This document shows, one piece after another, positions 33,481-42,623 of a stretch of DNA of 64,000 nucleotides (position 1 is its first letter; every line of letters begins with the position of its first letter). The notes under the pieces are model-generated. The model saw only the letters and a list, made by a program, of their open reading frames with translations, was not told the origin of the DNA and ran no database searches. Position numbers and translations under genes: made by a program. This stretch comes from Bradyrhizobium sp. CCGE-LA001. GTDB lineage: Bacteria; Pseudomonadota; Alphaproteobacteria; Rhizobiales; Xanthobacteraceae. The DNA is taken from positions 3,403,501-3,467,500 of the forward strand of contig NZ_CP013949.1 in the NCBI RefSeq assembly GCF_000296215.2, read 5' to 3'.

Positions 33481-35238
33481 ATGGCCGAACGTCACAACGC
33501 ATTCGCGGTCACGCTCGCACAGCTCAATCCGACCATGGGCGACATCGAGGGCAATGCCGCAAAGGCGCGTGCGGCGCGCGCGCGTGCCATCGCCGACGGC
33601 GCCGATCTCGTGCTGTTTCCGGAATTGTTCATCGCCGGCTACCCGCCGGAAGATCTGGTGCAGAAGCCGGCGTTCCAGGCCGCCTGCCGCGCCGCGATCG
33701 AAAGCCTTGCGCGCGAGACCGCCGACGGTGGTCCGGCCATGCTGGTCGGCACGCCCTGGGTCGAGGAGGACAGGCTTTACAATGCCTGTGCGCTGCTCGA
33801 CGGCGGCCGCATCGCCGCGCTTCGCTTCAAATGCAATCTGCCGAACTACGGCGTGTTCGACGAGAAGCGGCTGTTTGCGCGCGGACCCGCTGCCGGCCCC
33901 GTGACGGTGCGCGGCGTACGCGTGGGCGTGCCGATCTGCGAGGACATCTGGCTGGAAGAGTCCGAGGATTACGAGAACGTGGTCGAGACGCTGGCCGAGA
34001 CCGGCGCCGAGATCATCCTAGTGCCGAACGGCTCGCCTTATGCCCGCGACAAGAATGACGTGCGCCTGTCGGTGGCGGTGGCGCGCGTCACCGAGAGCGG
34101 CTTGCCGCTGGTCTATCTGAACCAGGTCTGCGGCCAGGACGAGCTGGTATTCGACGGTGCGTCCTTCGCGCTGAATGGCGACCTCTCGCTCGCCGCGCAA
34201 CTGCCGGCGTTCGAGGAGGCCATCGTCACGCTGCGCTTCACCAGGAACGGCGACGACTGGCGCTGCACCGGTCCGGTCGCCGAACAGGTCGAGGGCGACA
34301 AGGCCGACTATGCCGCCTGCGTGCTGGGCCTGCGCGACTACGTCGCCAAGAACGGCTTTCCCGGCGTGCTGCTCGGCATTTCCGGCGGCATCGATTCCGC
34401 GCTGTGCGCGGCGATTGCAGTCGATGCGCTCGGCGCCGACCAGGTCCATGGCGTGATGCTGCCTTATCGCTACACCGCCCCGCACTCGATTGCGGACGCC
34501 GGTGAGCTCGCCGGCCATCTCGGCATCCGCTACGAGGTCTTGCCGATCGCGGAAGCCGTGACCGGATTCGAGACGATTCTGTCCGGCATCTTCAAGAACT
34601 TGCCACCTGACATCACCGAGGAGAACCTGCAGGCCCGCACCCGCGGCACGCTGTTGATGGCGATCTCCAACAAAACTGGTCTGATGGTGGTGACGACGGG
34701 CAACAAGTCGGAAATGTCGGTCGGCTATGCCACGCTCTACGGCGACATGAACGGCGGCTTCAACCCGATCAAGGACATCTACAAGACGCAGGTGTTTCGG
34801 CTGGCGGCCCTGCGCAATTCCTGGAAGCCGGAAGGTGCGCTTGGCCCGGCCGGCGAGGTCATTCCCCCAGATATCATCACGCGGCCGCCGAGCGCGGAGC
34901 TCCGCGAGAACCAGCGTGATGACGACTCGCTGCCGCCCTACGACGTGCTCGATGCCATTCTCGAACGTCTCGTCGAATGCGAGGAGCCGCTGGATCAGAT
35001 CATCGCCGCCGGCTTCGATCGCGAGACGGTCACCCGCATCGACCATTTGCTCAACGTCGCCGAATACAAGCGCCGCCAGGCCGCGCCCGGCGTGAAGGTG
35101 ACGGCGAGGAATTTCGGCCGCGACCGTCGCTATCCCATCACCAACCGCTTTCGCGACAAGGGCGAGAGGCTGCCGCCGGCGGACGAGACGCTGGTGTCGC
35201 GCGGGAGCACGGCATCGATCGACGCGTTCGAGGGCTAA
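33481..35238 (+). CDS. nadE: Glutamine-dependent NAD+ synthetase
   Basis: A 585-residue two-domain enzyme converting deamido-NAD to NAD. The N-terminal nitrilase-type glutaminase domain has the Glu-Lys-Cys triad in LVLFPELFIAGYPPEDL, RFKCNLPNYGVFDEKR and VGVPICEDIW. The C-terminal synthetase has the ATP loop LLGISGGIDSALCA, TTGNKSEMSVGYATLYGD and the late FGRDRRYPI region. The ATG at 33481 is preferred; the upstream open frame overlaps dgkA and is noise. It converges with the cytochrome oxidase operon, 26 bp away. Confidence 0.95.
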   Translation: MAERHNAFAVTLAQLNPTMGDIEGNAAKARAARARAIADGADLVLFPELFIAGYPPEDLVQKPAFQAACRAAIESLARETADGGPAMLVGTPWVEEDRLYNACALLDGGRIAALRFKCNLPNYGVFDEKRLFARGPAAGPVTVRGVRVGVPICEDIWLEESEDYENVVETLAETGAEIILVPNGSPYARDKNDVRLSVAVARVTESGLPLVYLNQVCGQDELVFDGASFALNGDLSLAAQLPAFEEAIVTLRFTRNGDDWRCTGPVAEQVEGDKADYAACVLGLRDYVAKNGFPGVLLGISGGIDSALCAAIAVDALGADQVHGVMLPYRYTAPHSIADAGELAGHLGIRYEVLPIAEAVTGFETILSGIFKNLPPDITEENLQARTRGTLLMAISNKTGLMVVTTGNKSEMSVGYATLYGDMNGGFNPIKDIYKTQVFRLAALRNSWKPEGALGPAGEVIPPDIITRPPSAELRENQRDDDSLPPYDVLDAILERLVECEEPLDQIIAAGFDRETVTRIDHLLNVAEYKRRQAAPGVKVTARNFGRDRRYPITNRFRDKGERLPPADETLVSRGSTASIDAFEG

Positions 35239-35264
35239 CTCCCAGACTCGAGCAACGGCGGGCC

Positions 35265-35657
35265 CTATGACGGGGCTGCGAAGAACAGCACCCGAAGGAA
35301 GTGCGTGTACTCGGATTCGAGCGCCATGATCGCCACAAAGACAAGTACCGCGATCGGCGGCAGCAGGATGGCATAGGTCAAGGCCAGCCGCTCCCAGGCC
35401 ATGTGCATGAAGACGGCAACGATCAAGCCGGCCTTCAACATCATGAAGAGCAGGATCAGCGACCACCTCAGATAGCCATGTAGGCCGAAGTAGTCGACTA
35501 GGTAGGAAAACGTGCTGAGGACGAACAACCAGCCCCAGACCACGAGGTAGAGTTTGATCGGGTGCTGTTGACCTTTGGCGTCACGGGCCCCCGTTGCGAC
35601 TGCGTCATGCGCCGAACCGTGGAGCTGTCCTTCCATGTGTACCGCCGCGTTTGTCAT
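35265..35657 (-). CDS. Cytochrome c oxidase subunit IV-type protein
   Basis: A 130-residue protein with three hydrophobic segments after a hydrophilic N-terminus. The core (KLYLVVWGWLFVLSTFSYLV, then LLFMMLKAGLIVAVFMHMAW) matches the prokaryotic COX4/CyoD-like small subunit. It is the last gene of the oxidase cluster, 9 bp after coxP. It probably stabilises the complex. It was not part of the originally named coxMNOP set, as far as I recall. Confidence 0.85.
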   Translation of the reverse strand: MTNAAVHMEGQLHGSAHDAVATGARDAKGQQHPIKLYLVVWGWLFVLSTFSYLVDYFGLHGYLRWSLILLFMMLKAGLIVAVFMHMAWERLALTYAILLPPIAVLVFVAIMALESEYTHFLRVLFFAAPS

Positions 35658-35666
35658 GCGCCGACC

Positions 35667-36389
35667 TCACCAAAGATAGAAGAATGCAAAGATGAACACC
35701 CACACGAGGTCGACGAAGTGCCAGTACAGGCCCGTGATCTCGACGATCTCGTAATGGCCCTTGCGGCTTGTGAAGAAGCCGCGCCTCTCGACGTCGAAGT
35801 CGCCGCGAAGCACCTTCCGCGCAATGGCGATCAGGAAGATCACACCGAACGTCACATGGGTGCCGTGGAAGCCGGTAATCATGAAGAAGCTCGCGCCAAA
35901 TTGGGGGGCTCCCCATGGATTGCCCCAGGGCCGGACGCCCTCCATGATCAGCTTGGTCCACTCGAAGGCCTGCATCCCTACGAATGCCGCGCCGAAGGCT
36001 GCCGTGACCAGCATCAAGGCCGCAGTTCTGAATCGATCGCGGCGGTAGCCGAAATTGACGGCCATCGCCATCGTGCCGCTGCTGCTGATCAGGACAAACG
36101 TCATGATGGCGATCAGGATAAGCGGGATGTGCTGGCCCGCTATTTCGAGAGCGAAGACTTCGCTGGGGTTGGGCCAGGGTACGGTCGTCGACATGCGCGC
36201 CGTCATGTAGGAGAGCAGGAAGCAGCTGAAGATGAAAGTGTCGCTGAGGAGGAAGATCCACATCATGGCCTTGCCCCAGGACACGTCCTTGAAGGCGCGC
36301 TGATCGGACGCCCAGTCGGCGGCGATGCCGCGCCAGCCTTCAAGCCGCGCAGGCGATTGGCCCGGATCTGTTAGCACGGTCTCAGCCAT
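35667..36389 (-). CDS. coxP: Cytochrome c oxidase subunit III, CoxP-like
   Basis: A 240-residue membrane protein with about seven hydrophobic segments, of the heme-copper oxidase subunit III family. Hallmarks: MWIFLLSDTFIFSCFLLSY, FVGMQAFEWTKLI, FFMITGFHGTHVTFG and the ending GLYWHFVDLVWVFIFAFFYL. The ATG at 36389 is used because it gives the normal N-terminus. A second subunit III gene lies immediately upstream. This O/P duplication is the known feature of Bradyrhizobium coxMNOP; the symbol is assigned by that gene order. Confidence 0.87.
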   Translation of the reverse strand: MAETVLTDPGQSPARLEGWRGIAADWASDQRAFKDVSWGKAMMWIFLLSDTFIFSCFLLSYMTARMSTTVPWPNPSEVFALEIAGQHIPLILIAIMTFVLISSSGTMAMAVNFGYRRDRFRTAALMLVTAAFGAAFVGMQAFEWTKLIMEGVRPWGNPWGAPQFGASFFMITGFHGTHVTFGVIFLIAIARKVLRGDFDVERRGFFTSRKGHYEIVEITGLYWHFVDLVWVFIFAFFYLW

Positions 36390-36403
36390 CTGGTCTCGCC
36401 TCC

Positions 36404-37108
36404 CTAGCTCAGCAATTGGCGGCAGATGTCGACGAAATCGTCGGTCCAGCCCGTGAGGAGCCCGAGCAGGACAAGCCAGACGAGCAGCAGGAAGTGCCAG
36501 TAGATGGCGCACAGCTCCACGCTCAAGCTCATGTCGGCGATCTCGGCGCCGCGCCACATCCTGGCTGAGGTTCGGCCCAGGGCCACCAGGCCGCCCGCCA
36601 GGTGCAGCCCGTGCACTGCGGTCAACAGGTAGAAGAAGGAATTCGCCGGATTGGACGCCACGAAATACCCGGCAGCTCCGAGCCGTTGCCAGGCCAGGAG
36701 CTGTCCGGCGAGGAAGATCACGGCAGACACTCCGCCGGCGAGCAGACCGATCATGACGCCTTCGGCATCGTGTCGGCGCGCGGCCACGTACGACCAGTGC
36801 AGCGCGACACTGCTCAGGACCAGTACGCCCGTGTTGACCCACAGCAGCCGCGGTACCGGCAGCGGCCGCCAGTCCACCACGCTCATGCGCATCGAGTAGG
36901 CGCTGATGAAGAGGATGAACAATGCGCTCGCGACGGCGATAAACACGCCAAGCCCGATCTTCGCTGCCGGCCAGGTCATGGCGTCGCCGCCCGGGAAGTC
37001 ACCGGCCGGGCCTTCCTCCAGCCAGGGCTTGGCGGTCAACCGCTGCTGCGACAGCCACCATCCGGCGATTACCGCAAGCACAGCCAGGAACAGGATGATG
37101 GCGCTCAC
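36404..37108 (-). CDS. coxO: Second cytochrome c oxidase subunit III-type protein, CoxO-like
   Basis: A 234-residue membrane protein, more diverged than its neighbour. It begins with a membrane helix, then a hydrophilic loop (KPWLEEGPAGDFPGGDAMTW), then about five or six helices. These include FFYLLTAVHGLHLAGGLVAL and IYWHFLLLVWLVLLGLLTGW, both subunit III signatures. It overlaps coxN by 4 bp (ATGA), so it is coupled to subunit I. It may be needed for assembly or proton-channel upkeep, as subunit III is elsewhere. Confidence 0.83.
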   Translation of the reverse strand: MSAIILFLAVLAVIAGWWLSQQRLTAKPWLEEGPAGDFPGGDAMTWPAAKIGLGVFIAVASALFILFISAYSMRMSVVDWRPLPVPRLLWVNTGVLVLSSVALHWSYVAARRHDAEGVMIGLLAGGVSAVIFLAGQLLAWQRLGAAGYFVASNPANSFFYLLTAVHGLHLAGGLVALGRTSARMWRGAEIADMSLSVELCAIYWHFLLLVWLVLLGLLTGWTDDFVDICRQLLS

Positions 37109-38883
37109 GAAGCAGCTCCCTCGGCGAGCTGCGTCGGGCGCGGCGGCTGGTTCTGCGGAATGAAGTCCTCCGCAGCGCCGGGCACGCTGTAGTCATAGGC
37201 CCAGCGGTATACGACGGGGAGATCCTTGCCCCAGTTACCGTGTCTTGGGGGCGTCTCCGGCGTCTGCCACTCCAGGGTCGTCGCGCGCCAGGGATTGCCT
37301 CCTGAGGCTTCACCTTTGAACAGGCTCCAGGCCAGATTGAACAGGAACACCAGCTGGCTGAAGCCGACGATCAAGGCCACCACGGAGATGAAGACGTTCA
37401 GTGAGTGGGTCGAGGACGGGATGAACGTCGCATCGCCGATTTCGAAATACCGGCGCGGAACCCCGAGCAGTCCAAGATAGTGCATGGGGAAGAAGATCAG
37501 ATAGGCGCCGAGAAAGGTGACCCAGAAGTGAAACTTCCCCAGGGCCTCGTTGAGCATCCGACCCGTAACCTTGGGGTACCAATGGTAGATCGCTCCGAGC
37601 ACGACCATGATTGGCGCGACGCCCATCACCATGTGGAAATGCGCCACCACGAACATGGTATCCGAGAGGGGCACGTCCACGACGACGTTGCCGAGGAAGA
37701 GGCCGGTGAGCCCGCCGTTCACGAAGGTGACGATGAAGCCGAGTGCGAAGAGCATCGGCACCGTGAGATGAATGTCGCCGCGCCACAGGGTCAGCACCCA
37801 GTTGTAGACCTTGATCGCGGTGGGGATTGCGATGATGAGCGTCGTTGTGGCGAAGAAGTACCCGAATTGCGGGAACATGCCGCTCACATACATGTGGTGC
37901 GCCCATACGATGAAGCTGAGCGCGCCGATGGCCACGATCGCCCAGACCATCATGCGGTAACCAAAGATGTTCTTGCGCGCATGCGTGCTGATCAGATCGG
38001 AGACGATGCCGAAGGCGGGCAGGGCGACGATGTACACTTCGGGATGGCCGAAGAACCAGAACAGGTGCTGGAACAACAGTGGGCTGCCGCCGCCATATTT
38101 CGACAGTTGCCCCATCTCGAGGAGGGAGGGCATGAAGAAGCTGGTTCCCAAGAGGCGGTCGAACAGCAGCATGACCGAGGCAACGAACAATGCAGGGAAT
38201 GCCAGCAACGCCATGACCGTCGCCGTGAAGATGCCCCACACCGTCAGGGGCAGGCGCATCAATGTCATGCCGCGGGTGCGCGCCTGGAGCACCGTGACCA
38301 CATAGTTCAGCCCGCCCATGGTGAAGCCGATGATGAACAGGATCAGGGATGACATCATCAAAATGATGCCCCAATCCTGCCCGGGCGTTCCGGTGAGGAT
38401 TGCTTGCGGCGGGTAGAGCGTCCAGCCGGCGCCGCTGGGGCCGCCGGGCACGAAGAATGTCGAGGCCAGCACAAGGACCGCGAGCAGGTAGATCCAGTAG
38501 CTCAGCATGTTCGCATAAGGAAAGACCATGTCTCGGGCGCCGACCATCAGCGGGATCAGGTAGTTGCCAAAGCCGCCGAGGAACAACGCGGTGAGCAGAT
38601 AGATCACCATGATCATGCCGTGCATGGTGATGAACTGGAGGTACTGGTTGGCATCGATGAAGGAGAAGGTGCCAGGAAATCCCAGCTGCAGCCGCATCAG
38701 CCACGACAGCACCAGGGCCACCAGCCCGATGGCCGCGGCCGTCAGCGAATACTGAATGGCGATCACCTTGGCGTCCTGCGAGAAGACGTATCGTGTCCAC
38801 CAGCTCCGCGGATGATAGAGCTCGACATCAGGTACTTCGGCAGGCGGTACGCCGGGGGTCCCTTCATATGGAATATCGACCAT
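37105..38883 (-). CDS. coxN: Cytochrome c oxidase subunit I, CoxN-like (A1 type)
   Basis: A 592-residue catalytic subunit with 12 or more membrane segments, holding low-spin heme, high-spin heme and CuB. The D channel is kept (GGFGNYLIPLMVGARDM, then NMLSYW). The A-type glutamate and cross-linked His-Tyr are in FFGHPEVYIVALPAFG. The CuB His pair is in VWAHHMYVSGM, the K-channel Lys in IIAIPTAIKVYNW, and heme ligands in VVAHFHMVMG. This indicates a proton-pumping cytochrome c oxidase of the A1 type. In B. japonicum the homologous oxidase is an alternative aerobic enzyme. Confidence 0.93.
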   Translation of the reverse strand: MVDIPYEGTPGVPPAEVPDVELYHPRSWWTRYVFSQDAKVIAIQYSLTAAAIGLVALVLSWLMRLQLGFPGTFSFIDANQYLQFITMHGMIMVIYLLTALFLGGFGNYLIPLMVGARDMVFPYANMLSYWIYLLAVLVLASTFFVPGGPSGAGWTLYPPQAILTGTPGQDWGIILMMSSLILFIIGFTMGGLNYVVTVLQARTRGMTLMRLPLTVWGIFTATVMALLAFPALFVASVMLLFDRLLGTSFFMPSLLEMGQLSKYGGGSPLLFQHLFWFFGHPEVYIVALPAFGIVSDLISTHARKNIFGYRMMVWAIVAIGALSFIVWAHHMYVSGMFPQFGYFFATTTLIIAIPTAIKVYNWVLTLWRGDIHLTVPMLFALGFIVTFVNGGLTGLFLGNVVVDVPLSDTMFVVAHFHMVMGVAPIMVVLGAIYHWYPKVTGRMLNEALGKFHFWVTFLGAYLIFFPMHYLGLLGVPRRYFEIGDATFIPSSTHSLNVFISVVALIVGFSQLVFLFNLAWSLFKGEASGGNPWRATTLEWQTPETPPRHGNWGKDLPVVYRWAYDYSVPGAAEDFIPQNQPPRPTQLAEGAAS

Positions 38884-38960
38884 AGAAATCTCCTGGTCAT
38901 TTCCATCGGGAGTGAGGCGATGGCCTCATGCACCCGATCTATCCTTGCGGCGGCAGCTCG

Positions 38961-39794
38961 CTACTTGTCGCCGGATCGGTACGTCGCCTTCAGGACGGCT
39001 TTCGCCGGCGACAGTTCTGCAAATGTTTTCTGTTGCTCCAGCCAGGCGTGATATTCACGCTCTTCGTCGACGATGACCTTGGCCCGCATCTGATAGTGAG
39101 CAGCGCCACAAAGCTCTGCGCAGAGAACATCGAACGTTCCGGTTCGGATCGGCGTTATCCAGAAATAGGTCACCATGCCTGGAACCATGTCCATCTTGGC
39201 GCGGAATTCGGGCACATAGAAATCGTGCAGGACATCAACGGAGCGGAGGAGAACCTTAACCGGCTTTCCGATTTGAAGGTGCAGGTCGCCGTTCTCGATC
39301 ACGACGTCGTCCTGCGCGTGCGAGTCGTCGCGATTTAGCCCCATCGGATTGTCGGAAGCGATGTTGCGGACATCGGATGTGCCCAATCGCCCATCCTTGC
39401 CTGGCAGGCGGAAGCTCCATTGCCATTGTTGCCCCATGACCTCGACCTCGGTGGCATCCGCAGGCACCGTGACGAACTGGTGCCAGACCACAAGGCCGGG
39501 CGCCAGCATGGATGCAACGCCGACGCCTGTCGCGACGCTCAGCCACCATTCGAGCCTCTTGTTTTCCGGATTGTAGTCGGCGCGTCTTCCCTCCTTGTGG
39601 TGGAAGCGGAAGATGCAATACGCCATGAAGGCGATGACCGCGACGAACACGAAGCCCGTGATCCAGAACGTAATGTTGATGGTGTGGTCGATATAAGCCC
39701 AGTTCGTGGCGATCGGCGTCCACCACCAAGGGCTGTAGATGTGAAACAGCACCGAGCCGATCGCGACCAGCAGCAGTATCAATGCGACAACCAT
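38961..39794 (-). CDS. coxM: Cytochrome c oxidase subunit II, CoxM-like
   Basis: A 277-residue subunit with two membrane segments (about 1-18 and 41-62, with a further hydrophobic stretch near 88-105) and a periplasmic cupredoxin domain. The CuA site is complete: His in VDVLHDFYVPEFR and C-x3-C-x3-H-x2-M in VLCAELCGAAHYQM. The aromatic electron-entry patch is MGQQWQWSFRLPG. An insertion of about 35 residues (GKDGRLGTSDVRNIASDN onward) separates it from classical subunit II. It is the first gene of the cluster. The upstream region has two palindromes. Confidence 0.9.
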   Translation of the reverse strand: MVVALILLLVAIGSVLFHIYSPWWWTPIATNWAYIDHTINITFWITGFVFVAVIAFMAYCIFRFHHKEGRRADYNPENKRLEWWLSVATGVGVASMLAPGLVVWHQFVTVPADATEVEVMGQQWQWSFRLPGKDGRLGTSDVRNIASDNPMGLNRDDSHAQDDVVIENGDLHLQIGKPVKVLLRSVDVLHDFYVPEFRAKMDMVPGMVTYFWITPIRTGTFDVLCAELCGAAHYQMRAKVIVDEEREYHAWLEQQKTFAELSPAKAVLKATYRSGDK

Positions 39795-39939
39795 CCTGAT
39801 CCATCCTTGCCATCAAAGGCTGCGGATACGAATCCAGGGCGGAGCTCACGTCTGTCGCGATAGCTGGCTTTTTTTGTTGGCGTCTATGCCATCGCCGGCC
39901 TGTTGCCTCGCCCATTCCTGCGATCGCGAAGTCAAGAGA

Positions 39940-39953
39940 GTGGTCGCGACCAC
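39940..39953. promoter_or_regulatory. 14-bp perfect palindrome upstream of coxM
   Basis: GTGGTCGCGACCAC is fully self-complementary and lies about 146 bp upstream of the coxM start. It has no spacer and is therefore suited to a dimeric repressor. I cannot assign the regulator. Confidence 0.4.
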
Positions 39954-40128
39954 CAATCTCATCGGAGCTGAGGGCGTCTGCTTCTAATTCTAAAATGATA
40001 CCAGCCGAACCCGGCGTCAATAGTGCATATCGGCGTGCGGATGCAGTGTCGGAGCTGCTCTCGCTCGGAAGAAGCGTCGGCCTGCGCGCCGGGCGGGCGG
40101 CGTCTCAGGTGGCGCAATGCATCAAGAT

Positions 40129-40144
40129 TTGTGCAGATGCACAA
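40129..40144. promoter_or_regulatory. 16-bp palindrome (TTGTGCA-GA-TGCACAA)
   Basis: Two perfect 7-bp arms are separated by 2 bp, midway between coxM and the DUF2189 gene. The half-sites resemble CRP/FNR-type halves, but the spacing does not fit TGTGA-N6-TCACA or TTGA-N6-TCAA. It is a candidate operator for either divergent unit. Confidence 0.4.
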
Positions 40145-40345
40145 TTCACCTAAGCTTGAGTGCAACCGGGCTCAGTGCGCGCTAAGCTAGTCAGGCAGGT
40201 CGCGGCGGGTTCCGTCGGGCTAGGCTCTTTCGCTGAACCTGAGTGCCGCACTCGGCCCATCGCGTTCTCGCTCGTGAAGCGGACACGCGTGGCTGAAAAG
40301 CGCGTGTTGTCACCACCGCGATTTTCAGCACGGGAGGTTGCGTTC

Positions 40346-41254
40346 ATGGCCACTCTGTACTCCCACGACATGATAAGGCGGCACGTCTTCGGCGAAGCGG
40401 CCTCTTATCCCGTTCGTAAGGTCAGCTTGTCCGACCTGACCCAGGCGCTACGCCTGGGCTGGGAGGATTTCCAGGCAATGCCAAGTCACGCGCTCGTCGT
40501 GTGCGTGATTTATCCTGTCCTCGGCCTCGTCCTGTTCAGGGCGGTGCTCGGCTATTCGGTGCTGCCGCTGTTGTTTCCGCTGGCCGCCGGGTTTGCCTTG
40601 ATCGGTCCCTTTGCCGCGATTGGTCTCTACGAACTCAGTCGCCGTCGCGAGCGTGGCGAGGACGTCGATGCATGGGACGCGATCAAGGTGATGCGCGCAC
40701 CGTCATTCGGCGCCATGCTCGAGCTCGGCGTACTCCTGCTCGTGCTGTTCGGGGCTTGGATCGGTGTCGCGAATGCAATCTACGTCACCATCTTTGGTCA
40801 CGCGCCGGCTGCAAGCATTCCCGACTTCGCAACGCGCGTGCTGACGACCCGGGAAGGCTGGTCTCTCATCATCATCGGTTGTGGTGTCGGCTTCCTGTTC
40901 GCGGTCTTGGCCCTGTGCATCAGCGTGGTGTCGTTTCCGTTGATGCTCGACCGACATGCGACTGCGATCGATGCGATCCGTACGTCGCTGCGAGCGGTGG
41001 CCGCAAATCCGGTTGCGATGGCCGGATGGGGTCTCATCGTGGCGGCGCTCCTCGCGATCGGCTCGCTACCGTTCTTCGTGGGTCTCGCCGTCGTTCTGCC
41101 GGTGCTCGGTCATGCCAGCTGGCACCTCTATCGGCGGGTGGTCGAGCCGAATCCAAATCCACCGGACGAGCTTCCACCGAGGCCGAAGGGAAGGCGCTAC
41201 GCAGCGGACTTCCCGGCAAATCTCTTCCCGTGGAGCCGCGAGGGCGAGCAGTAA
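40346..41254 (+). CDS. DUF2189 family integral membrane protein
   Basis: A 302-residue protein with six hydrophobic segments after a ~50-residue cytoplasmic start (YPVRKVSLSDLTQALRLGWE). The family hallmark is the sequence of that start followed by HALVVCVIYPVLGLVLF. Function of the family is unknown. The ATG at 40346 has GGGAGG 8 bp upstream; longer in-frame starts are rejected. It is divergent from coxM and may share regulation with it. A bulged stem-loop follows. Confidence 0.87.
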   Translation: MATLYSHDMIRRHVFGEAASYPVRKVSLSDLTQALRLGWEDFQAMPSHALVVCVIYPVLGLVLFRAVLGYSVLPLLFPLAAGFALIGPFAAIGLYELSRRRERGEDVDAWDAIKVMRAPSFGAMLELGVLLLVLFGAWIGVANAIYVTIFGHAPAASIPDFATRVLTTREGWSLIIIGCGVGFLFAVLALCISVVSFPLMLDRHATAIDAIRTSLRAVAANPVAMAGWGLIVAALLAIGSLPFFVGLAVVLPVLGHASWHLYRRVVEPNPNPPDELPPRPKGRRYAADFPANLFPWSREGEQ

Positions 41255-41257
41255 CAG

Positions 41258-41287
41258 CGAAGCGGCCGCGCGCAGCGGCCGCCTTCG
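41258..41287. terminator. Bidirectional terminator-like stem-loop
   Basis: CGAAGCGGCCGC (41258-41269) pairs with GCGGCCGCCTTCG (41275-41287) with a single bulge and a 5-nt loop. It lies between the convergent DUF2189 and DUF2865 genes. There is no clear T-tract on either side. Confidence 0.5.
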
Positions 41288-41311
41288 CCGGACATGACAG
41301 GGAATGACGAC

Positions 41312-42493
41312 CTATTTCTGCTGCTGCGGCAGGAAGGTCGGGCCGACCGAGCGGATCGGCTTGTTCTCGGAGCTGGCAGCGGGACCCGTTTCCGCGGGCG
41401 GCGCTGCGGCCGGCGCATTGGCCGTCGTCGGCGCCGGCGCTGCGCCCTTCTTCGCATTCGCAGGCGTGCCCTTGTTGAGCCGCTGCTGCTGCATCCTCTT
41501 GGCGCTCTCCTCGGTGACGATGATGTCGCCCTGCTGTTCGGCGGCCGCCTTGTCATCGGCGGATTTGAGCGCGTCCGCCCAGGTCTGGCCCGCGGCCTTG
41601 CAGGAGCAAGACGGGTTGAACTCGCTGCGGAATTTGAACGCGGTCGGCAGCGCCGTGTAGGGCTGGCCGTTGGTGGACACCGCCGAGTTCATGTCCTCGC
41701 CGGGATTGCGATGGGTGTAGAGCACGGCCTCCGCGGCCGGGCACAGCGCCTTGCAGGTCTTCTCGTCGTCAGGGAAGCGCGCCGGCACGGTGGCGAACGA
41801 GATCGGGAAATAGGCGCCGTCGCATGTGCGCACGCAGACGGTGCGGAAGGTGCCGGATGGGGGGCCGAGATCGGAGGGCGGCATGGCTTGCGGATTACCC
41901 GCATTGTTGCCGCCGAACAGATTGCTCAGGAAGTTGCCGCCGCCTTGCGGCTGCGCAGCGGCGGCATATTGCGGGCCGCAATTGTTCTGCGCGAGCGCCA
42001 TCAGCACCGAGCGGCGCTGGCTGTCGCGCTCCGGGCTGGCGCCGGGGCCGCCGCTGCGCAGCCGCTCGAGATTGCCGGTGATCTGGTCCAGATTGGCGCG
42101 CATCTGCTGGATCTGGGTGTTGACCGGACCGCATTGCGCCGACTGGCCGTTGAACAGCGAGAAGAAGCCGGAGGACTCGCAGCCCATCCGCTTGGCCTGC
42201 ATGGTGACGCGGTCAAGCTCGGCCTGCTGACGCGCCTGGGAATCCTGGTAGCGGCGGATCTGCTCTTCGCGCGCGGGATCGCCGCCGCCGCGATCGAGCG
42301 CGGCTAGCTGGCCTTCCAGCCGCACGCACATCGGATTGGGGCCGAGCCCGTTCTGGCCGGGCTGAGGCGGCGGTCCGGGCGGGCCGGCCTGCGCCAAAGC
42401 GCCAGTGGCGAGCACGACGGTGCCGAGGAGCGCGGTGCAGGCGGACAGGAAGCGGGCACGGGGCAGGGACAAAAATTCAGGCATATCCGCCAT
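41312..42493 (-). CDS. DUF2865 domain-containing exported protein
   Basis: A protein of about 393 residues. The N-terminus has a signal peptide (LGTVVLATGALAQAGP), a Pro/Gly stretch, then a helical coiled-coil region (DSQARQQAELDRVTMQAKRM). The DUF2865 core has several paired Cys (TVCVRTCDGAYFPISF, EKTCKALCPAAEAVLY, NPSCSCKAAGQTW). The C-terminal tail is Ala/Pro-rich and disordered. This suggests a periplasmic, disulfide-bonded protein. Possible starts are 42517, 42493 and 42484; none has a clear ribosome site. Function unknown. Confidence 0.83.
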   Translation of the reverse strand: MADMPEFLSLPRARFLSACTALLGTVVLATGALAQAGPPGPPPQPGQNGLGPNPMCVRLEGQLAALDRGGGDPAREEQIRRYQDSQARQQAELDRVTMQAKRMGCESSGFFSLFNGQSAQCGPVNTQIQQMRANLDQITGNLERLRSGGPGASPERDSQRRSVLMALAQNNCGPQYAAAAQPQGGGNFLSNLFGGNNAGNPQAMPPSDLGPPSGTFRTVCVRTCDGAYFPISFATVPARFPDDEKTCKALCPAAEAVLYTHRNPGEDMNSAVSTNGQPYTALPTAFKFRSEFNPSCSCKAAGQTWADALKSADDKAAAEQQGDIIVTEESAKRMQQQRLNKGTPANAKKGAAPAPTTANAPAAAPPAETGPAASSENKPIRSVGPTFLPQQQK

Positions 42494-42623
42494 TCTAGCG
42501 AGGTCACGGCCCGGCACGACTTTGGTGGGCCGAAGCGCGCCCTCCCATAGCCGCTTCCTGCGGCACCGTCACGTCGTTTCAGGGACCAGGATTGGGCCTA
42601 AGGTCCGCCAGTTCCGAGCGAAT

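Larger units (their letters stand above)
39795..40345. other. Divergent upstream region of cox cluster and DUF2189 gene
   Basis: About 550 bp without a supported gene; reading frames here are short or antisense to coxM. It contains two perfect palindromes, listed separately. The promoters of both operons should be here. The part nearest the DUF2189 gene has a good GGGAGG ribosome site. Confidence 0.5.

Noticed and set aside
37310..38800. Long reverse reading frame overlapping coxN in another frame
   Set aside because: CoxN has all catalytic residues in its own frame. The other frame is Arg/His-rich and meaningless.
40129..40144. CRP or FNR site at TTGTGCAGATGCACAA
   Set aside because: The half-sites look similar, but the spacing fits neither TGTGA-N6-TCACA nor TTGA-N6-TCAA.
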